DNA of 6,946 nt from Gammaproteobacteria bacterium. Lineage in GTDB: Bacteria; Pseudomonadota; Gammaproteobacteria; Xanthomonadales; Marinicellaceae. Location of the stretch: contig JAUHXW010000155.1 of assembly GCA_030426705.1 (NCBI GenBank), positions 1-6,946 on the forward strand. Reading direction: 5' to 3'. Under the pieces are notes generated by a model. That model was not told the DNA's origin. It did not search any database and saw only the letters and a program-made list of their open reading frames with translations. Positions 1-6,461 of this stretch are shown piece after piece; the stretch's first letter is position 1; each line of letters begins with the position of its first letter. The position numbers and the translations under genes were made by a program.

Positions 1-16
1 GGATCAATCCCGAGAC

Positions 17-2668
17 ATGAGTGGTGAACACTTAGATGATTATCATTTGTTGTCCTTGATTTCAACCGGCGGCATGAGTTCTATCTATCTGGCTGAACGC
101 AAAGACGGTTCAATTCAGAAAAAAGTGGCCATAAAGGTGTTGCCACCCTGGAAGGTGACCAAAGAAAGTCACAACTTGTTTGTTCACGAACAGCAAGTTC
201 TGTCAAAACTCAGACACCCCAACATTGTCACCATGCATCATGGTGGTGTGAGTGATGACGGTGTTTATTACATGGTCATGGATTTTCTTGAAAATGCCAC
301 ACCGCTGGATCAATACGTTAAGCTCAATCAACTCAACCACCATCAAATTGTTTCGCTGATTCTTGTTGTGGCCAATGCCATTGCCTATGCGCATGCAAAT
401 CTGGTCATTCATCGTGATTTAAAAGCCAGTAACATCCTGATTGATGACAATGGACACGTACATTTGGTAGACTTTGGCATTGCGTCATCTGATGAGGAAC
501 AAGAGGACAAAAACCTGCGAGTATATACCCCGGAAATAGCATCTCCAGAGCAAATTTTAGGCCATAAAATCACCGTAACTACAGACATTTTTTCACTTGC
601 CGCCACCACCTTGAGCTTGCTGCTCCAGGAAAAGGCTTTGCCTGATATAGACCCAAAAAATTATGACCCAATGGAAGATGAAATTTATTTGAGTCAAGTT
701 TTGGATGGTTCCGCTTTACCTTTTGAACTCAAAGCCATTTTTACCCAAGCCATGAATACCGACCCGCAACAACGATATCAAAGCATGAATCGGTTTGCTG
801 CAGATTTGGCCAATTGGTTAGAAAACAGGCCCATTTCTATTCTGAATGACTCAAGGGTTTATCTGTTTAAAAAATTGATCAGCAGGAATAAAACCATTGC
901 ATCCATGGCTTTGATGATGTTTGTGTTGGTTTTGATTGGTTTGGGTTTGGTGGCCAATTATGCCAAAAATGCTTATGAAGCGGCACAACAGGCGGACGCC
1001 TCAGTGAGTTTTCTGACTGATATCCTGAATCAGGCTGATCCATTACATGCCAAACATGGTGACATTACCATCAAGGAAATATTGGAAAAAAACAGCGAAA
1101 TTCCACTGGACAAAGTCAATGGTGATTGGGTTTTGAAAGATCAATTGCATCAGAAGTTGGCAGGTATCTATACCAAATTAGGCTTGTTTGACGAAGCCAT
1201 TGCACAACTCAATAGGTCGTTGGTAAGTCGTAAAAACATCACCACAGAACCAGACGAACAAACATTAGTTATTAAAAATGATCTTGCGCATTTGTATTAC
1301 ACCATCACCAACAACGAAAAAGCCATCCAACTGTCTCAGGAAGTGTTGGCGACCATGAAACAATATGGGATAGGCAATGAAAGTATCCGGTTAAATGCCA
1401 TGTCAAATTTAATGCAGTCCTATGGCTTATTTACGGGCAGTAATTTATATGATGAAGACAAATACAATAAAACCAAAGAATACTTGTTAAAAGCGATAGA
1501 AAACGAACATGTTTTTGATGATGAAACCCTGATTAAAACATATTCAAGATTGGCAGTTGAAGTACAAAAGGACAAAGATTTTGAGCGAGCAGAAACATTT
1601 TTCGAGCGAAGTCTGGCTTTGACCGAAGCCAAACTTGGCAAGTCTAATTATGATTATTTATTGCTTTATCATGATTTTGCCATAGCCAAAATCCGTCAGG
1701 AAAAAATGGATGAAGCCGAAGACATGCTCAATGCGGTTATCACAGAACTCAAACAAATTGATGAAAATAATTCATTGTTAGGTCGAACTTGGGAAACATA
1801 TTCTACTTTATTGATGATGACTGACAGGCGAGTGGAGTCAATCAAGGCGCTTGATCAGGCCACCGCAATCTTAGAGCGCATCGGCGATTCAACGGGTTTG
1901 TATTATGCCTTGTCTAAAAGAGCTATGTACCAATTTGAAATTTATGGGTTCCGGGCAGGCATTGAAGATCAAATCAGGTTCATACCAGACTTGTTAGAAT
2001 CAGCCGGACATAACAGTCCGACATTGATTGCTGGCATTGCGCATTTGATGTTGATGTTCAATGCCATCGAAGAGAATGATATGGCAAATGAAATCTTGTC
2101 AGTGATGCGGCAGGAAATTTCTGCCAATGACATACAATTCAAAAATTTGATTTCATATATGGCTTATGTGGGAATCAGCAATCTGTATTTTGGCAATCAC
2201 GAAAAAGCCCGGGAAATCCATGGTTTTATTCAAAAAAATAATGAAAACAATGAAAGATCTTTGTATCAATTATTTAATTATTTGATGACCCATGACAATC
2301 AATATGGCATTGATTTGGCATTTTTTATATCTCCAGAAAATGACAAAATGACTTTTTACCAACGGTTGCGATTTTCAGTCCAATACATACAAGAGCTGGC
2401 ACCATTTCCTTTGAATGAAACACAACTTAGCCAGATATGTGAATTGAACAAGCCATTTATTCGCTTCAGAAACATAGAATTTAAGCGCATGTTTTTGGAG
2501 AATTGCCAACAGATGTATAACATCAATCAGCTACCTGTTGCTGATAATATCAAACAACATTTGCAATTGATCGATGAAGCCATTACACAGGTTACAGAAC
2601 AAGACAGGGAAAGCCTGAAAAAACGCGCTCTTGCTTCATTGCAACAGTGGCAGCAGTGGCAACAGTGA
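17..2668 (+). CDS. Membrane-anchored serine/threonine protein kinase with TPR sensor region
   Basis: Hanks-type Ser/Thr kinase, predicted to sit in the inner membrane with a cytoplasmic kinase domain and a periplasmic TPR region. Visible kinase landmarks: ATP-binding Lys40 in VAIKVLP, helix-C Glu58, catalytic loop HRDLKASN with Asp134, Lys136 and Asn139, DFG at 152-154, and TPEIASPEQ closing the activation segment. The catalytic set is complete, but the glycine-rich loop (15-23, ISTGGMSSI) has Ser16 and Ser21 where glycines are usual. The kinase domain covers about 9-270. One hydrophobic segment lies at about 293-313. After a linker typical of the family (about 329-370) come TPR-like helix pairs near 376-403, 415-445, 505-540, 544-580 and 586-620; the rest is helical and degenerate. 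The start at 17 is the first ATG, eight residues before the kinase fold, but no in-frame stop precedes it and no good ribosome site is visible. Known relatives phosphorylate a neighbouring ECF sigma factor, here the convergent gene downstream. The actual substrate is inferred. Confidence 0.95.
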   Translation: MSGEHLDDYHLLSLISTGGMSSIYLAERKDGSIQKKVAIKVLPPWKVTKESHNLFVHEQQVLSKLRHPNIVTMHHGGVSDDGVYYMVMDFLENATPLDQYVKLNQLNHHQIVSLILVVANAIAYAHANLVIHRDLKASNILIDDNGHVHLVDFGIASSDEEQEDKNLRVYTPEIASPEQILGHKITVTTDIFSLAATTLSLLLQEKALPDIDPKNYDPMEDEIYLSQVLDGSALPFELKAIFTQAMNTDPQQRYQSMNRFAADLANWLENRPISILNDSRVYLFKKLISRNKTIASMALMMFVLVLIGLGLVANYAKNAYEAAQQADASVSFLTDILNQADPLHAKHGDITIKEILEKNSEIPLDKVNGDWVLKDQLHQKLAGIYTKLGLFDEAIAQLNRSLVSRKNITTEPDEQTLVIKNDLAHLYYTITNNEKAIQLSQEVLATMKQYGIGNESIRLNAMSNLMQSYGLFTGSNLYDEDKYNKTKEYLLKAIENEHVFDDETLIKTYSRLAVEVQKDKDFERAETFFERSLALTEAKLGKSNYDYLLLYHDFAIAKIRQEKMDEAEDMLNAVITELKQIDENNSLLGRTWETYSTLLMMTDRRVESIKALDQATAILERIGDSTGLYYALSKRAMYQFEIYGFRAGIEDQIRFIPDLLESAGHNSPTLIAGIAHLMLMFNAIEENDMANEILSVMRQEISANDIQFKNLISYMAYVGISNLYFGNHEKAREIHGFIQKNNENNERSLYQLFNYLMTHDNQYGIDLAFFISPENDKMTFYQRLRFSVQYIQELAPFPLNETQLSQICELNKPFIRFRNIEFKRMFLENCQQMYNINQLPVADNIKQHLQLIDEAITQVTEQDRESLKKRALASLQQWQQWQQ

Positions 2669-2676
2669 TAGCAGTG
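2641..2676 (+). repeat. Short 9-bp tandem repeat across the kinase stop codon
   Basis: Four adjacent 9-mers are visible: gcaacagtg, gcagcagtg, gcaacagtg and atagcagtg. Units 1 and 3 are identical; unit 2 differs from them at one base and unit 4 at three. The first three encode the Gln/Trp-rich C-terminus (QQWQQWQQ), and the kinase TGA straddles the junction of units three and four. The repeat stops before the sigma factor stop codon. Probably slippage-generated; function unknown. Confidence 0.75.
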
Positions 2677-2690
2677 ACAGAGCGATTGAG

Positions 2691-3272
2691 TCAGTCCTGT
2701 TTGTTGTTTTGCTCCTCTGAAATCAGGTTGATTAAATAGGATTTGGCCATGGTCCATTTTTTGAAAATTGAACTTTTAGGTAATTCTTTCATTTCAGCAA
2801 TTTCATCAAAAGTAAAACCACCAAAAAACTTTAATTCAGTGATGTTGGCCAACTCTTCATCTATTAAATACAATTGATTCAATAAGCGGTCCAGTTCCAG
2901 CAGCTTCAAATCTAAATCTTCTTCCTGAATCAGTTGAGTCAATTTAAGTTCAGTGTTAATGCCCTGGTTTTTCTGGCTTTGTGATTGTCTAATCAAATCC
3001 ACAAGATAAAAACGCATACACCTGGCTGATAAAGAATAAAAGTGGTTGCGGTTTTTTATGGAGAGGTTTTGTGAATTATTGAGTTTAAGATAGCATTCAT
3101 GAACCAATTGCGTGGCGTTCATACTTTCGTTTGGATTGAGCTTATTGAGTTGTATACTGGCCAGTTGCTTTACCTTGGCGTAGAGCAATTCAAATAATTC
3201 GTTCAAGACGGATTGGTCATCCAAATCAGATTGGTTGATGAATTGTGTGACATTGTCTAAGTTAATTTGCAC
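2691..3272 (-). CDS. ECF-like RNA polymerase sigma factor (Sigma70_ECF family, kinase-associated type)
   Basis: 193-residue sigma factor of the family with the signature [T]xLVHExYLxL. Region 2 is seen at about 22-98: ATQLVHECYLKL (53-64), then HFYSLSARCMRFYLVDLIR (77-95), matching the core-binding and -10 recognition helices of the family. Region 4 is at about 130-185, with the helix-turn-helix ELKFFGGFTFDEIAEM followed by KSSIFKKWTMAKSYL, which would read the -35 element. There is no C-terminal extension and no adjacent anti-sigma gene. Region 2.2 lacks the acidic DAED-like stretch and has Thr54 there, as in ECF factors activated by a Ser/Thr kinase. The start is GTG: an upstream in-frame TAA closes the frame 15 codons before it, no ATG lies between, and a GGA is seven bases ahead. 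The first internal ATG (Met51) would delete half of region 2. The gene converges on the TPR kinase, whereas such pairs are more often co-oriented. Its regulon is unknown. Confidence 0.92.
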   Translation of the reverse strand: MQINLDNVTQFINQSDLDDQSVLNELFELLYAKVKQLASIQLNKLNPNESMNATQLVHECYLKLNNSQNLSIKNRNHFYSLSARCMRFYLVDLIRQSQSQKNQGINTELKLTQLIQEEDLDLKLLELDRLLNQLYLIDEELANITELKFFGGFTFDEIAEMKELPKSSIFKKWTMAKSYLINLISEEQNNKQD

Positions 3273-3278
3273 TAAATA

Positions 3279-3284
3279 TTCCGT
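3279..3284 (-). promoter_or_regulatory. Ribosome binding site supporting the GTG start of the sigma factor
   Basis: On the minus strand acggaa lies upstream of the GTG, with seven bases between its GGA and the start codon. A second purine-rich stretch, ggaagg (3287-3292), is too far away to serve this start. The site favours the GTG at 3272 over any internal codon. Confidence 0.5.
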
Positions 3285-3414
3285 TGCCTTCCAACAATCT
3301 ATAAATTTTACCTGTTATTCAGTCTGTGTGCCATGTTTGCGATATTTTACTGATGTTGCTCTTGAGTGTTGTTCAGTACTAAAGAATCGAAAGGAATGCT
3401 GTTGGGTCTTACGC

Positions 3415-3588
3415 TTACCGCTCCAGCTCACGCAGCACACCTATATCCCTATAGGCGTCATTCATTTTGTTCCAGACTAAATTGAAAGCGACCACGGCCA
3501 GCATGTCTCGTAACCTCGGGCTTGCCCTCTCTGATTCACGAGCTACGGCATTCAGGCAAGGCTTCTTTATCTTCGATAAAATCGCCAT
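3415..3588 (-). other. Small open frame of 57 codons inside the GC-rich island, doubtful gene
   Basis: The minus-strand frame runs from ATG at 3588 to TAA at 3415 and reads MAILSKIKKP at the start and RDIGVLRELER at the end. Its frame is open upstream of the ATG to a TAG near position 3640. The composition is plausible for protein (RESERASPRLRDMLAVV in the middle), and of the competing frames here this one looks most protein-like. However, no signal peptide, known domain or convincing ribosome site is visible, and overlapping frames on the other strand are equally open. It is recorded because this peptide type recurs in database annotations as far as I remember. It may be only the translated shadow of a repeat. 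Confidence 0.15.
3437..3458. repeat. Inverted repeat with four-base loop
   Basis: Perfect six-base arms CCTATA (3440-3445) and TATAGG (3450-3455) flank TCCC. After one A/C mismatch, two more pairs (3438 with 3457, 3437 with 3458) extend the stem. No T-run follows on either strand, so it is not a normal intrinsic terminator. It lies inside the GC-rich island and could be a hairpin of that element or a protein-binding palindrome. Confidence 0.5.
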
Positions 3589-3714
3589 GCCTTCATCGCC
3601 TGCTCTTCGCTCACCAACCGAGTGCGCCGGTCGAGCCTATCATCGGCTCTCCTTTGAGTATATTTCATCTTTATTTCATGTTTTTTTCAGGAATAAAAAC
3701 ACGAAAACTTGCAA

Positions 3715-3742
3715 TATAGTTGTTACTGATTGATATTTTGGG
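3715..3742 (+). promoter_or_regulatory. Weak start signals for the beta-helix gene
   Basis: TATAGT at 3715-3720 matches the -10 consensus at five of six bases, but no good -35 lies 16-18 bases upstream. This could fit an activator- or alternative-sigma-dependent promoter, or chance in AT-rich DNA. GGG at 3740-3742, six bases before the ATG, is the only ribosome-site candidate and is poor. Confidence 0.22.
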
Positions 3743-3748
3743 TGTGTT

Positions 3749-6424
3749 ATGAATGTGACTGTGTTGAAAAGAATGATATTAACTGCGATGTTTTTATCAA
3801 CATCGTTGTTTGCTGTGAACATTAATTTTGGCCCGAATGGCTGCACTTTACAAGATGCCATCAGAAGTGCCAACAATGACAGTGCAGTGGGCAATTGTGC
3901 TGCCGGTTCTGGACATGATGTTTTGATATCACCGGATTTTTGGGAAATCACCCTTGACAGTCGCTTACCGACCATTACCTCAGATATGACCATCAAAACC
4001 ACGACCAGTTCTGGATCGTTAAAAATATCTGGGAATGACCTTCATGCAGTGATGAAGATCACTGGTAGCAATACCGATGTCATTCTCGACAGGGTGTGGA
4101 TTACTGAGGGCAACACAAATTCAATCAAAGGTGCTGGTATTCACATATCAGATGCTAATGTGACATTGAGCCACAGCACAATTTCTCACAATCGAAGTAT
4201 TGCACGCTATGGTGGTGGCATTTATATTGAAGATGGTTCTTTGCAAATTGATAACAGTTACCTAAATAACAATCAAATTCGCAACACAGAAGTCAATAGA
4301 TCCAGTGGCGGAGCAATCTACGCATACAATACATATATCAGTATCAATCGCACAAGTTTTGTCGGTAATGATGCCTGGCAAAGATTGCAAAATATCGATG
4401 GTGACCTTCGTTATTGGGATAAAGGCGATGGTGCCAGTATTTATATGGACGGGGGAGAGCTGACAGTGAATGACTCCCTATTCAGCGAAGATGATTCAGG
4501 TGTGCATGGAACAGGCACTGTAGCAAATATCAGCAACTCTACGTTTAATCGTTTGACTTCCGGTTATCATGACTACCGAGGTCATGTCTATTTTTCCAAT
4601 AACTCGACACTCACTTTGAATCATGTCACCATGAAGTCGTCATTTTACATTGGAGATTCGATCCTGATTATGACCAACAGTATTCTCAGAGGTGATTGTA
4701 ACATTCAGGCATCAACTGCATGGCTTGTAGATGCGGGTAACTTATACAACACCGATGGTTTTTCATGTCCTAATACAGGAAACCTGTTTTATGAACCAAA
4801 ATTATTGACATTAACAGACAATGGTGGCCCAACCGAAACAATTGCTCTGGAAATAACTTCTGATGCAGTGAATACCGGCGATCCCTCCTATTGTTTACCG
4901 ACTGATCAGCGTGGTGTAGTCAGAGATGCTGCATGTGATATAGGAGCTTTTGAGTTGGCAGAGTTTGTTGATATTGAAGTATCTGGTTATCTAAGTGCCA
5001 ATGCTCCGTATGTACATGATCAAGAATTGATTTATTATATCACTGTTAAAAACAACAGCTTTCCAGTCATCAATGAGGTCAGAATTGATTTTGATTTCCA
5101 AAATGCTGCCATAACGGACATTGATTATTCATTGTGCCCATCATTTCCTTGTACCCTCACTGGTGTTCAGGGCTTACAGGAAATCAACATCCCAGTACAT
5201 ATGAGGCTTTCATCAGTCAATAACCTCTTTGTGTTCAACGTAACAGCCAATGAAACTTTAAATTCAACTTACACAGATACAGACCCCGACAACGACACAA
5301 ATATTCAGGTAGGTAATATCGAAGATGGAGCTGATTTGTCTGTGAATATGTATTTGTTGTCACAAGGTAATCATTTTATCGGTGAAATTATTCAATATTC
5401 CGCAGATGTTGAGAACCTGGGGTTTAACCAGCCCAATGATGTCAGCCTGGATTTTACTCCTGTAGGCTTAAGCCTGCTCTCATTTCAGGGCTGTGATTCA
5501 GTCAATGGAACAACCTGTGAGCTGGGAACCATTGCCAATGGCAACAGCGAAAATATCATCATCAACGCTCAGATAACCGCTCCGGAATTTGATGCGGTTG
5601 CAGAAGTGAATGCAACCTTGTTGGATATCAACCTGACGAATAACATTGACATTCAAGGCAACAATGGTGCTTTGGGTCAAACCAACCTGACTGTTGAAGT
5701 GGTGCCGGAATTTAACCCTCCTTATTACTCTTATGGCTATATGAAATTCAATGTAAAAATAGCCACTGGTGGTGATCCGGCAAGCAATGTTCGTGTTTGG
5801 TCCTATTATCCCGGTGCTGATTTCATTGGTTGCAGTCATACCTGGAACATTAATGGTTATTGTGAAGTGGCCAATATTGCCGCCAATTCAGTGGAGGTCG
5901 TCACGTTCGATTACTTCAATCCTATAGCAGATGCTGGAACACAACAATCATTTACTTACTCGGCGCTTGCAACGCCAGGTGAATCAGACACCGACCCACA
6001 GGATAACGAAGCCATGGTTGATGTCACCATCACAGCAACAGCTGATATGCTGGTGCAGCTCGATTTGGTTAATTCAGGTCCCTATCTCATCGGGCAGGAA
6101 TTGGAATTTCATTTACGGGCGGCCAATGGTGGCTTGAATCATGCCAATGATGTCGAAATTGATCTGCTATCGGATAACCTGTCACTGGTCTGGGTATCAG
6201 GTCAACAGTGTCAAACCGAAAACTGTGACATTGCCATCATGGAACGATTCAATGAAGAAAATATGGTGATGGTGTACCGAATTGAGGATGAAGGTGATTT
6301 TTCACTCAGTGTCAATGTAGTTGCTAATCAAGCTGACCAAAACACCAGTAATAATTTCGATGAAATATCGGGTTCAGCAATGTTACCTGAATATGATTTA
6401 ATCTTTGCTGATGATTTCGAGTAA
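3749..6424 (+). CDS. Secreted beta-helix protein with choice-of-anchor Q region and four DUF11/CARDB-like domains
   Basis: Large exported surface or secreted protein of 891 residues. A Sec signal peptide is clear: Lys7-Arg8, a hydrophobic core at 9-21 and probable cleavage after Ala22. Next comes CTLQDAIRSAN with a second Cys and AGSGHD, the usual opening of right-handed parallel beta-helix proteins of this type. Helix rungs with repeated GGGIYI, GGAIYA and NSTF/HSTI strings run to about 340. The choice-of-anchor Q signature covers about 345-403 (LTLTDNGGPTETIAL, then TDQRGVVRDAACDIGAFEL). Four immunoglobulin-like repeats follow, starting near 408, 528, 645 and 765. Each has the pattern of a bacterial DUF11/CARDB domain and a close Cys pair. 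The last residues are IFADDFE. No enzyme active site was recognised; adhesion or matrix contact is only an inference. The ATG follows an in-frame TGA by five codons, so the start is secure. The gene is divergent from the sigma factor and convergent with serine dehydratase. Confidence 0.9.
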   Translation: MNVTVLKRMILTAMFLSTSLFAVNINFGPNGCTLQDAIRSANNDSAVGNCAAGSGHDVLISPDFWEITLDSRLPTITSDMTIKTTTSSGSLKISGNDLHAVMKITGSNTDVILDRVWITEGNTNSIKGAGIHISDANVTLSHSTISHNRSIARYGGGIYIEDGSLQIDNSYLNNNQIRNTEVNRSSGGAIYAYNTYISINRTSFVGNDAWQRLQNIDGDLRYWDKGDGASIYMDGGELTVNDSLFSEDDSGVHGTGTVANISNSTFNRLTSGYHDYRGHVYFSNNSTLTLNHVTMKSSFYIGDSILIMTNSILRGDCNIQASTAWLVDAGNLYNTDGFSCPNTGNLFYEPKLLTLTDNGGPTETIALEITSDAVNTGDPSYCLPTDQRGVVRDAACDIGAFELAEFVDIEVSGYLSANAPYVHDQELIYYITVKNNSFPVINEVRIDFDFQNAAITDIDYSLCPSFPCTLTGVQGLQEINIPVHMRLSSVNNLFVFNVTANETLNSTYTDTDPDNDTNIQVGNIEDGADLSVNMYLLSQGNHFIGEIIQYSADVENLGFNQPNDVSLDFTPVGLSLLSFQGCDSVNGTTCELGTIANGNSENIIINAQITAPEFDAVAEVNATLLDINLTNNIDIQGNNGALGQTNLTVEVVPEFNPPYYSYGYMKFNVKIATGGDPASNVRVWSYYPGADFIGCSHTWNINGYCEVANIAANSVEVVTFDYFNPIADAGTQQSFTYSALATPGESDTDPQDNEAMVDVTITATADMLVQLDLVNSGPYLIGQELEFHLRAANGGLNHANDVEIDLLSDNLSLVWVSGQQCQTENCDIAIMERFNEENMVMVYRIEDEGDFSLSVNVVANQADQNTSNNFDEISGSAMLPEYDLIFADDFE

Positions 6425-6461
6425 ATATTGTCAGCCATTTGTTGCCAATCCGTAGTCAAGA

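Larger units (their letters stand above)
3395..3655. repeat. GC-rich intergenic island, probably a dispersed repeat element
   Basis: This stretch fills most of the 476-bp gap between two divergent genes. Counting by line, 3481-3540 has 34 G+C of 60 and 3601-3660 has 35 of 60, while 3301-3360 has 20 and 3661-3720 has 14, so the island has fairly sharp edges. It is open in two plus-strand frames and one minus-strand frame at once, none with a recognisable protein family. It carries inverted repeats: CCTATA/TATAGG (3440-3455), CTTGCC/GGCAAG (3521-3526 with 3555-3560) and GAGCC/GGCTC (3633-3637 with 3645-3649). From memory, near-identical conceptual peptides (for example RESERARPRLRDMLAVVAFN) are annotated many times in marine gammaproteobacteria, which suggests a multicopy non-coding element. 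That recollection is unverified and the ends are approximate. Confidence 0.45.

Noticed and set aside
2527..2757. Minus-strand open frame with a Cys/His-rich run resembling a metal-binding protein
   Set aside because: It is antisense to the kinase 3' end; the Cys/His run is only the reverse reading of the 9-bp repeat.
3323..3338. TGGCACACAGACTGAA on the minus strand as a sigma-54 promoter for the sigma factor gene
   Set aside because: The -24 half fits, but the -12 GC is absent (GA instead), so it does not meet the consensus.
3235..3480. Plus-strand open frame of 81 codons
   Set aside because: It begins antisense within the start of the sigma gene and has Cys-rich, low-plausibility composition.
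3633..3649. GAGCC/GGCTC hairpin as a terminator
   Set aside because: The stem is only five pairs and no T-run follows directly.
3467..3733. Two overlapping plus-strand open frames (3467-3733 and 3522-3719)
   Set aside because: They overlap in different frames, have no recognised domain or ribosome site, and lie on the GC-rich island, so they are treated as part of the repeat element.
3709..3737. TTGCAA (3709) with GATATT (3732) as a sigma-70 promoter for the beta-helix gene
   Set aside because: Each hexamer matches at only four positions and transcription would start almost on the ATG.
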